A DNA stretch of 64,000 nucleotides. Origin: Bacteroidia bacterium. Its GTDB lineage: Bacteria; Bacteroidota; Bacteroidia; J057; JADKCL01. The stretch lies in contig JACJYV010000003.1 in assembly GCA_020635905.1 (NCBI GenBank), forward strand, positions 310,001 through 374,000, in the 5' to 3' direction. Of this stretch, positions 35,448-41,915 are shown piece after piece. A program made the position numbers and the translations under genes. The notes under the pieces were generated by a model that did not search any database, had not been told where the DNA came from, and saw only the letters and a program-made list of their open reading frames with translations. Each line of letters starts with the position of its first letter. Position 1 is the first letter of the stretch.

Positions 35448-37085
35448 TTATGATGCAAGTTTATGGATTCCATAGTAGTGGTTCAAATCTTTGATTGATT
35501 CAATCACTTTTCCATACAGGTGATTGATCTCTTGTTGAGGTTCTCTGAGATTGATGTTGTGGTTTGAATCTAAGCCAGAAAGGGTCATGGGTAATTGTTT
35601 TTGTAGCAAAGCCAAAATTGCAATGATCTTTTCTGCTCCATTTGCTGTGGTTTGGTAACGCCGTGATTTAGGAATTTTCTCCACCACGTTCTTTCCTCTG
35701 AGTTTCTTTAAATCATAACTGGCATTTCGGGTTGAATACTCTAATCCAAGTTTCAATGACATTTTCTCAGCGACTTCTTTCAGGGTGTATCCTCCAGGTT
35801 TAATACTCAGAGCCAAAACAGTTTCGAAAAGCGCCAGCATTCTTTTGTCGGCCAGGTTAATTCCTGCCAATCGGCGCTGGCCTCTCTGGGTGGGGCTGGT
35901 TAATTCCTCCAGCTTTCCTGCCCCCATTAACGAAACATGAGCAAATTTGAGGCTATTCATAAAATGCTGCATTACTTCCTCCAATTTGTTCACAATCTCT
36001 TCAAAATAGCACAAACTTCTTCTGCACTTCAGAACCTCAGCATTATGTACCACCACCTCCGCCCTCAAAGTACGCTCGCCTTTATCATACAACTTAAGTG
36101 TTAAGCGATCAAAGTGGAATTTGAAAATGGTCAAGTTGTAATCAGGTCTATCGATACGCACTTCGAGGCCAGAGGACACTGAACCCGGCTTATGGCGCCT
36201 TTGATGGATACCCATAAGAGTCTTGAGCTTTGGTAAATCAGTATGCCAACGGGTTAGATCAATCATCCCCTGATACATCTGATCCAGTTCAGTCCCCCTT
36301 TGGAAAAGCAAATTCCGGCTGTATTCAACCTGATAGGTCGAATATTGGTATCTGAAACCACTGCGTTTTCGCTCCTCTTCATCCAAGGCAAACCACAAAC
36401 ATTTATAGATCCAGCGATTGCAAACTTCCTCCAGTTGCCCCTTTGATTTTATGGTCCATGCAACCTTTGAAAGGGCTTCACCATCCGAATAGGCAGTAAA
36501 GCAATTGCCCACTTTGACTACGTCTAATTTCTGAAATTCTTCTCTCCTTTCCACCCATTCATGCCCATTAAGCACAATCTGAGCAAAAAAAGGAGGATAA
36601 CTACATATCCTGATCATCATGTGACCCCATTCTTTATCCATAATGTGGAAATAAAAATGGTTCACATAACTGGCTTTCGACTTCCATTTGAGAATGTATT
36701 TGTCATTCGGCAAGGGTAAAACGCTCCATAACCTTGCCGTAGCACGACTACAAAAAACCGCGAACAAGCCTTCAAAATCACCATCAGATGGAATCAGACC
36801 TTCTGCTAATTCATGCTTCCGCTCACCAACATCACAATAGACAAAGGGAATTTTCTCGCTCTTGCAAAAGGCTTCCAGACGACGCTTAAAACGACCCGAA
36901 AGACGCAGTAATTTAGCCTCGTTAAGACCTCGGTCATTTCCCGTATAATTTCGATACCAAACCCGAAAACCTCCGGGATTATGAAGCATCGGACAATAAC
37001 CGTTCAAAACCAGGCGATCTATGCAGTCATAACTCCCTTCTAAAAGTTCTGAATAATGGGACGATAAGCTATCTGTATATTCCAT
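35448..37085 (-). CDS. 545-aa protein of unknown function, candidate mobile-element protein
   Basis: A cytoplasmic-looking protein with no signal peptide or membrane segment. The N-terminal half is basic and aromatic, with NPGGFRVWYRNYTG (about 37-50), CDVGERKHELAEG (about 94-106) and FHIMDKEWGHMMIRI (about 146-160), then ILNGHEWV. From memory, proteins with this WGH / LNGHE pattern occur in distant phyla, often in several copies and without assigned function. The C-terminal part has a winged-helix look (YTLKEVAEKMSLKLG, then YDLKKLRGKNVVEK, about 430-475). Inverted repeats flank the gene. I assign no biochemical activity. Confidence 0.6.
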   Translation of the reverse strand: MEYTDSLSSHYSELLEGSYDCIDRLVLNGYCPMLHNPGGFRVWYRNYTGNDRGLNEAKLLRLSGRFKRRLEAFCKSEKIPFVYCDVGERKHELAEGLIPSDGDFEGLFAVFCSRATARLWSVLPLPNDKYILKWKSKASYVNHFYFHIMDKEWGHMMIRICSYPPFFAQIVLNGHEWVERREEFQKLDVVKVGNCFTAYSDGEALSKVAWTIKSKGQLEEVCNRWIYKCLWFALDEEERKRSGFRYQYSTYQVEYSRNLLFQRGTELDQMYQGMIDLTRWHTDLPKLKTLMGIHQRRHKPGSVSSGLEVRIDRPDYNLTIFKFHFDRLTLKLYDKGERTLRAEVVVHNAEVLKCRRSLCYFEEIVNKLEEVMQHFMNSLKFAHVSLMGAGKLEELTSPTQRGQRRLAGINLADKRMLALFETVLALSIKPGGYTLKEVAEKMSLKLGLEYSTRNASYDLKKLRGKNVVEKIPKSRRYQTTANGAEKIIAILALLQKQLPMTLSGLDSNHNINLREPQQEINHLYGKVIESIKDLNHYYGIHKLAS

Positions 37086-37101
37086 AATACAATTTACAAC
37101 C

Positions 37102-37146
37102 CTTCACGAAGTGAAGTCTTTTTTGGAAGCTTGTCTTCCAAAAAAA
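37102..37146. repeat. Two adjacent hairpins upstream of the 545-aa gene
   Basis: CTTCAC-GAA-GTGAAG (37102-37116), and TTTTTTGGAAG-CTTGT-CTTCCAAAAAA (37119-37145, an 11-bp perfect stem with T and A flanks). The second looks like a bidirectional terminator. They lie 17-60 nt upstream of the start codon and could shield the gene from outside transcription, as in some transposons. Confidence 0.65.
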
Positions 37147-37190
37147 TTAGATTTTAGAGAAAACGAAAAGAGTAACCGTTTAACCCACCA

Positions 37191-37225
37191 ACATCTGAAA
37201 TCTGAAATCTAACCCTCTGACATCT
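37191..37225. repeat. Period-7 degenerate repeat array C
   Basis: Five heptamers: acatctg, aaatctg, aaatcta, accctct, gacatct. Confidence 0.6.
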
Positions 37226-37309
37226 CCCAAAAGCTATGAGAAAGCTGTCCGCGCCAGGTTCGGAGTGAATTGAGACCTCACTTTGGCCTGGCGCTTTTTT
37301 TGCTGCAAT

Positions 37310-37393
37310 TCCAAGGTTTTAGGGCTGAGGTTTTAGGTTTTAGGCCTTAGGACTTAGGTCTAACGACTCCAGACTAAGGACTAACGACTAAAT
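37310..37393. repeat. Period-7 degenerate repeat array D
   Basis: Twelve heptamers, from tccaagg, ttttagg, gctgagg, ttttagg ... to actaagg, actaacg, actaaat. The consensus drifts from TTTTAGG to ACTAACG across the array. Confidence 0.75.
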
Positions 37394-37637
37394 CAATCCA
37401 GTGGATTGAAGCCGCGAAGCGGGGATATTTTTTGGCGAAGCCAATCAGGGTGGGGTGGCCTTGCCAAAACCAGGGGGCGGCCTTGAGCGAGGGGAGAGGG
37501 CGGCTGTTGGCCTTGTGCGGTGGGTCAGTGGTGTGAGGGGGCAGGGTTTAGGTTTTGGCGCTTTTTGCTTCTTTTTCTAAAAAAGAAGGCCCGCCCGGCC
37601 AGGGCAACACAAATATTAACCACCACCACCAAATTTT
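37394..37637. other. Non-coding spacer with a terminator-like palindrome
   Basis: G-rich, no credible gene. Near 37566-37588 the words CTTCTTTTT and AAAAAAGAAG form a strong stem with almost no loop, flanked by GCGC and GCCCGCCC. The rest (37420-37555) is low-complexity G/T-rich sequence. Confidence 0.5.
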
Positions 37638-37677
37638 GCGACAATTTGTTGTCGCTTCCATCGCCCTAAGTGCCTAA
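37638..37677. repeat. Right inverted repeat of the putative element
   Basis: Perfect palindrome GCGACAATTTGTTGTCGC (37638-37655), then a short variable part and GCCCTAAGTGCCTAA. Inverted counterpart of 35408-35447. Confidence 0.55.
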
Positions 37678-37698
37678 AGACTAACAACTCAAACCAAG
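37664..37698. repeat. Period-7 degenerate repeat array E
   Basis: Five heptamers: ccctaag, tgcctaa, agactaa, caactca, aaccaag. It overlaps the outer end of the right inverted repeat, so array and element end are physically linked. Confidence 0.6.
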
Positions 37699-37712
37699 TG
37701 CTTCTTTAGCCG

Positions 37713-38315
37713 CTATTTGCGGTCATTCTTAAGCTCCTCTTCATACTCCTTCCACTCCTTTTCGTGCTCCTTTTTGAGCTTTTCGGCCTCCTCTTTCCAC
37801 TCGTCGCGGTGCTCCTCCATTTCCTTGGCCACGTCCTCCATCACGCCTCCCAGGCTATCCACCACTGTACCCAGCCCTTCAAAAGCCTTGCCCAGGCCCT
37901 TACCCAGACCTTTGGTCAGGTCGTTTACGGACTCAATGTCGCCCGTCTTCGCAGGCAGATCTCCCTTGCTGAAAATCACCACCCAGCCCTTGATATCGTC
38001 TTTGCGCAGACGAAGGTGCTTTTCCTCATCGCTGCCTTCCACCTTATAATAGACCCGCGCATAGTCGCCGTCGATCTCCTGGCCCGTGATCTCAAACTCA
38101 AAATTTTCGCCGTCGCTGAAGGCCGCCAGGGATTTCAATCCACTTTTGGAGCTTTCAGAAGCCAGTTCCTCTGCCTTTTCAAAGTCGCCAAATGAAATCG
38201 CATTCAGAAATTCGCGCGCCACATCTGTGGGCGTGCGGGTGTTGCAGCCAGCAAAAAATCCAAGAAAAACACACATAGAGGCGGTGATCAACAGGATTCC
38301 AAGATTTCTTTTCAT
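37713..38315 (-). CDS. DUF4878-type lipoprotein with charged C-terminal coil
   Basis: I start at the ATG at 38315 (MKRNLGILLITASM), which gives 200 residues with a lipobox (FFAGC). The mature domain (TPTDVAREFLNAISFGDFEKAEELAS ... GWVVIF) is of the DUF4878 type, a small NTF2-like fold often found in Bacteroidota lipoproteins. The last 60 residues are a highly charged Glu/Lys helix, probably coiled coil (EMEEHRDEWKEEAEKLKKE). A paralogue lies at 41908. It diverges from the small gene at 38435; the start codons are 120 nt apart. Confidence 0.8.
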   Translation of the reverse strand: MKRNLGILLITASMCVFLGFFAGCNTRTPTDVAREFLNAISFGDFEKAEELASESSKSGLKSLAAFSDGENFEFEITGQEIDGDYARVYYKVEGSDEEKHLRLRKDDIKGWVVIFSKGDLPAKTGDIESVNDLTKGLGKGLGKAFEGLGTVVDSLGGVMEDVAKEMEEHRDEWKEEAEKLKKEHEKEWKEYEEELKNDRK

Positions 38316-38370
38316 GTGAATAGTGGTTTTTGAAGGTTTTGCAAAGAAAACAAACTTAACTCCTGGTTTC

Positions 38371-38404
38371 TGACACGAGATGTCAAATGGCCCGGGTACT
38401 TTTG
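38371..38404 (+). promoter_or_regulatory. TGACA-N5-TGTCA operator/promoter, copy 2
   Basis: TGACACGAGATGTCA at 38371-38385 and an exact TANNTTTG element (TACTTTTG, 38397-38404) starting 26 nt after the palindrome start. There is no TTTG at the usual -33 spacing. It is 64 nt upstream of the ATG at 38435. Confidence 0.75.
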
Positions 38405-38434
38405 ATCTATACGAAAACCAAATAAAAAAAGACG

Positions 38435-38629
38435 ATGGAAAATTCAAAAAATCCCCGGCACATCAGCGAGATTCTGCAAAGCATGTTTGCCGATCTGAAA
38501 TCTGCTCCTGTTCGCGAGGAAAAATCCGAAGCCGGCCAGCCCCGCTTTCGCCAGGCCAGTGTCGAGGTTTCCCGTCCCCAGGTTTCCGCAACTTTTTTTC
38601 CGGGCCTGCATTCTTCTTCCCGTTTTTGA
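38435..38629 (+). CDS. Small protein of unknown function in the shared-promoter group
   Basis: Open frame of 64 residues (MENSKNPRHISEILQSMFAD) directly behind operator copy 2. It has no cysteines and does not resemble the two Cys-rich proteins. It has a short amphipathic helix, then a Ser/Arg/Pro-rich tail ending HSSSRF. Its stop codon TGA is the first three bases of operator copy 3. Expression is supported by the promoter arrangement only. Confidence 0.5.
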   Translation: MENSKNPRHISEILQSMFADLKSAPVREEKSEAGQPRFRQASVEVSRPQVSATFFPGLHSSSRF

Positions 38630-38660
38630 CACGAGGTGACAAAACCCGCCCGTAAATTTG
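38627..38660 (+). promoter_or_regulatory. TGACA-N5-TGACA operator/promoter, copy 3
   Basis: TGACACGAGGTGACA at 38627-38641 and an exact TANNTTTG element (TAAATTTG, 38653-38660), again 26 nt after the start of the motif. The right half differs by one base from the palindromic form. It is 58 nt upstream of the ATG at 38685. Confidence 0.75.
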
Positions 38661-38684
38661 ATTAAACAACAAAAGATAAACATC

Positions 38685-38921
38685 ATGAAAACGCTCAATA
38701 TCTCCGCCAAAACCCTCCGTTTCGAAATCTCTCAGCACGTATGCACCTGCCCAAACCAGCACCTCCTCGCTTATGGCGAAACCTGCGAAATCTGCATGGG
38801 CATCCTCGATGTGCAGAGCGAACTCGCCGAAATCCTGCCCCAGCCCGTCTATGATGCGGCTTACTTCGAGGAGCTTGAAAGCTACCTCGCCCAGGATGCA
38901 AGCAAACCTTTGGCGGCCTGA
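38685..38921 (+). CDS. Cys-rich small protein, paralogue 2
   Basis: Protein of 78 residues; the ATG at 38685 (MKTLNISAKTLRFEI) follows the shared promoter. It has the same signature as the gene at 35187: CTC, QHLL, GETCEICMG, and YFEELE near the C-terminus. It ends with a short extra tail (QDASKPLAA). Cysteine spacing C-x-C and C-x2-C with a histidine between fits a small zinc-binding fold. Function unknown. Confidence 0.7.
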   Translation: MKTLNISAKTLRFEISQHVCTCPNQHLLAYGETCEICMGILDVQSELAEILPQPVYDAAYFEELESYLAQDASKPLAA

Positions 38922-39026
38922 GCGTCCATAAAAGACTTATTGCATAACCAATTATTCAGCCTTTTTTATTTACGTTCTTTGATAGCGGTTTAGTTTTAAC
39001 AAGTGTGTATTTCATGGTTAGCCTGA

Positions 39027-39055
39027 AAAGGGAGCGAAGCGATTCGTTCCTTTTT
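39027..39055 (+). terminator. Terminator downstream of the small gene pair
   Basis: Stem GGGAGCGAA / TTCGTTCCT (with two G-T pairs), loop GCGA, then a run of T. It lies about 110 nt after the stop codon of the second Cys-rich gene and would end that transcript. Confidence 0.6.
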
Positions 39056-39109
39056 CTATTTTATGGAGGTAAGTTTGGGGTGGGTTTTGGGAAAAATATC
39101 TGATTCATC

Positions 39110-39300
39110 TGTTGAAAACCAGGGCCAAAGGCCCGGCCTGAGGCCTGAAAATTACGGGCAGGGTCCTGAGGGCTGCCCGCACCGCCTCCCCTTCCCCCAA
39201 ATTGCCCGCCAAAAGCAGGGCGGCCATTTGGGGCCCCGCAGCCCAAGGTCCCCTGCCCGTGGGAAAGCCCACCCGGCCCATTTTGGGCCAGGACGTCAAT
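39110..39300. other. GC-rich non-coding block
   Basis: High-GC stretch with many short inverted words (GGCCAAAGGCC, GGCCTGAGGCC, CTGCCCG). Frames exist on both strands but have skewed Gly/Pro/Arg composition and no start context, so I treat it as non-coding. It leads directly into the triple palindrome. Confidence 0.45.
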
Positions 39301-39303
39301 TTT

Positions 39304-39402
39304 GGCCAGGACCTGTCCTGGCTGACTTCATTTTTGGCCAGAACCTGTCCTGGCCCTACGGGATACTATGCCCCCATTTTGCGGCCAGAACCTGTTCTGG
39401 CC
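39304..39402. repeat. Three copies of palindrome GGCCAGAACCTGTTCTGGCC
   Basis: Copies at 39304-39323, 39336-39355 and 39383-39402. The third is perfect (GGCCAGAAC-CT-GTTCTGGCC); the others differ by one or two bases. Copies 2 and 3 are each followed by CCCT-x-CGGGATAC, so the repeated unit is longer than the palindrome. A half copy lies just before 39304. Confidence 0.75.
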
Positions 39403-39442
39403 CTCCGGGATACCCAAAAATAACTCCAAATAAAACTTGGTG

Positions 39443-39640
39443 ACCTTTGTGTCTTTGTGTTAAAACCCCACCCCAAGCGGAAGCTTCCCCGTAAAAAACA
39501 AATCTCCTGGCGACTAAAATGGGCTCTGTGGTTCTCTGTGTTAAAAATCCTCCCCAAAGCGGAAGCTTTCAACTGCAACCCAAAATCTCAGTGCCCTCCC
39601 AAAAATCTCAGTGTCCTCAGTGGTTAAAAATCCCCCCCTT
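39443..39640. repeat. Direct repeats of a TTTGTGTTAAAA-type intergenic element
   Basis: Two related units, 39443-39489 and 39522-39569, offset by about 80 nt: GTCTTTGTGTTAAAACCCC and TTCTCTGTGTTAAAAATCC, each followed by CCCCAA-AGCGGAAGCTT. A third weaker unit (CCTCAGTGGTTAAAAATCC) ends near 39634. From memory, such wording is common in intergenic DNA of environmental Bacteroidota. Confidence 0.6.
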
Positions 39641-39705
39641 CCCATTCTCCCCAAAAAAGCGCATCTTTATCCCCAACAAAAGCCCCTCAAAAGGGTTCAA
39701 ATCTT

Positions 39706-39969
39706 ATGAGCGAAAACCCGCAGCTTCGAAAAATCTACCGCAGGAAAATTGCATTCCTCTTTTTGGGTCTCCTGGGTTTCTGGGCCCTGGCCCTGATTGG
39801 CGGACAATTGCTCATAAGCAAAACCGCTTCCACCCTGGCCCCGGGCGAATTTGACCCCGGCATCTGGTTTGCCCAGCAGGGGATCATGTACCTCTTTGTG
39901 ATCCTGCTGATGGTGTTTTTATTCATGGCCAAAAAACTCGACCAAAAATACAAAGGCGACGACGCCTAA
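39706..39969 (+). CDS. DUF4212-like small membrane protein
   Basis: Protein of 87 residues with two transmembrane segments (FLFLGLLGFWALALIGG and MYLFVILLMVFLFMA). The second half, PGIWFAQQGIMYLFVILL then KKLDQKY, closely resembles DUF4212, the small subunit of sodium/solute symporters. The large symporter subunit that normally follows is absent; the next gene, 6 nt downstream, is a YdjM-like hydrolase. Either the partner is elsewhere or this protein has another role. Confidence 0.65.
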   Translation: MSENPQLRKIYRRKIAFLFLGLLGFWALALIGGQLLISKTASTLAPGEFDPGIWFAQQGIMYLFVILLMVFLFMAKKLDQKYKGDDA

Positions 39970-39975
39970 CCTCCC

Positions 39976-40986
39976 ATGGATTCACTGACCCAAATTGTAC
40001 TGGGAGCGGCCACGGGCGAAGTGGTCCTGGGCCGCAAAATCGGCAACAAAGCCATGCTTTGGGGCGCCATTGCAGGCACCATCCCCGACCTGGACGTCAT
40101 TCCCAGTATGTTTCTGGATACCGTTTCAGGGCTGGAAATCCACCGTGGATTTTCCCACTCCATTCTGTTTGACGTGCTGTTTGCCCCGGTCTTTGGCTGG
40201 CTGGTCTGGAAATTATACAAAGGCAAAGGCGCCACCTGGCGCGACTGGAGCCTGCTTTTCTTCTGGGGGCTATTCACTCATCCCCTGCTGGACTGTTTCA
40301 CCACCTGGGGGACCCAGCTATTCTGGCCCCTCGCCTATCGGGTGGCCTTCCACAACATATTTGTGGTGGACCCGGGCTACACCCTGCCTTTCCTGATCTG
40401 TTGTATCATCGTGCTGTTTCTGAAGCGGGAAAGTCCAAGGCGCCGCCTGGTCAACTGGATCGGGATCGGCCTCAGTTCGGCCTACATGATTTTCACCCTG
40501 GGGGTCAAATTCCACATGAATCAGGTATTTACCCAAAGCATGGAAAAACAGGGCATCGTGTGGGAGCGCTATTCCACCCGTCCTGCCCCTCTCACCACCA
40601 TCCTGTGGACTGTTAATGCCGAAACCCGGGACGGGTTTCAAATCGGGTATCACTCCCTGCTTGATCATAGCAGCGACGTTCAGTTTGCCTACGTAGCCAA
40701 AAATCACGAATTACTGGATCCCATCCGCGATGAGGATCAGGTGCAGCGCCTGATTGCCCTCACCACAGGATTTTTTACCGTGGAGCATCCCGAGCCCAAC
40801 CATTGGGTGATCAACGACCTGCGCTTCGGTCAGGCCGTGGACTGGGAAACGGGTACAGGCGACTTTGTCTTTGCCTATCACATCTTCCAGGAGGCCGACG
40901 GCCTGCGGGTCGAGCAAAGCCGCAATAATCCCAAAGACGCCCCCAAAATAATGAATGCCTTTTTCAAAAGGCTGAAGGGGGTTTAG
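39976..40986 (+). CDS. YdjM-like membrane-bound metal-dependent hydrolase
   Basis: Protein of 336 residues starting MDSLTQIVLGAATGE. The N-terminal 170 residues match the YdjM / DUF457 family: GTIPDLDVIP, HRGFSHSILF and HPLLDCFTTWGT carry the Asp and His residues expected to bind metal. Several transmembrane helices follow. The C-terminal 130 residues are soluble and not recognised. Family members are thought to be inner-membrane hydrolases; the substrate is unknown. The short gap to the preceding gene suggests co-transcription. Confidence 0.82.
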   Translation: MDSLTQIVLGAATGEVVLGRKIGNKAMLWGAIAGTIPDLDVIPSMFLDTVSGLEIHRGFSHSILFDVLFAPVFGWLVWKLYKGKGATWRDWSLLFFWGLFTHPLLDCFTTWGTQLFWPLAYRVAFHNIFVVDPGYTLPFLICCIIVLFLKRESPRRRLVNWIGIGLSSAYMIFTLGVKFHMNQVFTQSMEKQGIVWERYSTRPAPLTTILWTVNAETRDGFQIGYHSLLDHSSDVQFAYVAKNHELLDPIRDEDQVQRLIALTTGFFTVEHPEPNHWVINDLRFGQAVDWETGTGDFVFAYHIFQEADGLRVEQSRNNPKDAPKIMNAFFKRLKGV

Positions 40987-40994
40987 TTTTAGCT

Positions 40995-41092
40995 GCGGGT
41001 TGCGAGTTGCGAGTTGCGAGTTGCGGGTTGCGGGTTGCGGGTTGCGGGTTGCGGGTTGCGGCTTACGAGTTACGAGTTGCGGGTTACGAGCA
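40995..41092. repeat. Period-7 repeat array F (GCGGGTT/GCGAGTT)
   Basis: Fourteen contiguous heptamers, mostly gcgggtt or gcgagtt, drifting to acgagtt at the right end. It is the most regular of the period-7 arrays in the window. Confidence 0.9.
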
Positions 41093-41130
41093 AGGAGTCG
41101 CGGAAAAACGAGACCATGAAAAACAATCCC

Positions 41131-41193
41131 AACTCAGAACTTAGAACTAACAACTCACAACTAAACCGTAAACTGTAAACCGCAAACTGTAAA
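41131..41193. repeat. Period-7 degenerate repeat array G
   Basis: Nine contiguous heptamers: aactcag, aacttag, aactaac, aactcac, aactaaa, ccgtaaa, ctgtaaa, ccgcaaa, ctgtaaa. It ends a few bases before the -33 region of the next gene. Confidence 0.8.
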
Positions 41194-41196
41194 ACC

Positions 41197-41228
41197 GTTG
41201 ACTGAATCCCAATTAAAGCGTACTTTTG
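41197..41228 (+). promoter_or_regulatory. Bacteroidota-type promoter of the YiiX-like gene
   Basis: GTTG (41197-41200), 20 nt, then TACTTTTG (41221-41228): an exact -7 element and a near-consensus -33 element at the right spacing. The ATG at 41238 begins only 10 nt later, so the transcript would have a very short leader. Confidence 0.65.
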
Positions 41229-41237
41229 CAGGCGCAA

Positions 41238-41915
41238 ATGGAAATAACTCCCCAAACCGGCCATCTCCTCCGCAGGATTTTCTTCCTGGGGATATTCCTT
41301 TTCTATGTGGGCTTTGCAACCTGGGAGTTTTTCAATTACAATCCCAAACCCAAAAACATCGCTTCTGCCCGTGAAAGATGGCAGAAAGTTCACTTTCCCT
41401 ACGACATGTTTAAGACGGGCGACCTGGTATTGCGCCGCGGCAAGGGCTTTGTGTCAGATGCCATGCTCAATTTCTGCAAAAAGGATCCCCGCTATTCCCA
41501 CACGGGCATCATCAAAAGGGACGAAAACGGAAAATTATGGGTCTTCCATTCTATAGGAGGAGAATCGAGAGAATCAAATGCAATGTTGAAAGAGCCTGTG
41601 GAAATCTTTTGTCACCCGGACGCGGCTTTTAATTTTGGACTTTACCGCTGGGATCTCTCCGAAAGCGAATTGTATTCCTTTGATTCTCTGATAGTTACAT
41701 ATTATAATGCCGGTCTCGAATTCGACCTTGATTTCGACATGTCCACCGACGAAACAATGTATTGTTCTGAGATGATTTATAAGGCATTAAATGTTGCTAC
41801 AAAAGGAAAAAATTTTATACCTTTGTCGACGGTTATGGATAAACCCTATGTGGCTGTCGATGACCTTTATTTAAATGATCACTGTAAAAAATTATTCGAG
41901 TACAATTATGACTAG
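41238..41915 (+). CDS. YiiX-like permuted papain-fold amidase
   Basis: I use the ATG at 41238 (MEITPQT; 225 residues) rather than a TTG that lies inside the -7 element. One N-terminal transmembrane segment (IFFLGIFLFYVGFATW) anchors it. The soluble part matches the YiiX/YebB permuted NlpC/P60 group: TGDLVLRRG, a histidine in YSHTGI and a cysteine in TMYCSEMIY. Such enzymes hydrolyse amide or ester bonds in peptidoglycan peptides or lipids. The stop overlaps the start of the next lipoprotein gene (ATGACTAG), so the two are translationally coupled. Confidence 0.78.
   Translation: MEITPQTGHLLRRIFFLGIFLFYVGFATWEFFNYNPKPKNIASARERWQKVHFPYDMFKTGDLVLRRGKGFVSDAMLNFCKKDPRYSHTGIIKRDENGKLWVFHSIGGESRESNAMLKEPVEIFCHPDAAFNFGLYRWDLSESELYSFDSLIVTYYNAGLEFDLDFDMSTDETMYCSEMIYKALNVATKGKNFIPLSTVMDKPYVAVDDLYLNDHCKKLFEYNYD

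Larger units (their letters stand above)
35404..37681. mobile_element. Putative mobile element bounded by inverted repeats, carrying one gene
   Basis: About 2.3 kb bounded by two related inverted sequences: left 35408-35447 and right 37638-37677. Read inward-out they agree at about 33 of 40 positions. Each contains the palindrome CGACAATTTGTTGTCG and a GCCCTAAG-x-GCCTAA end. Inside is a single 545-aa gene of unknown function and a hairpin-rich spacer. I could not identify a target-site duplication. The alternative is two copies of a dispersed palindrome that happen to flank the gene. Confidence 0.4.

Noticed and set aside
39063..39443. 126-codon plus-strand frame in the GC-rich block
   Set aside because: It runs through palindromic repeats and has Gly/Pro/Arg-biased composition without a recognisable domain.
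40995..41092. CRISPR or satellite reading of the GCGGGTT array
   Set aside because: The unit is 7 bp with no spacers and no cas genes nearby, so it is a simple tandem repeat.
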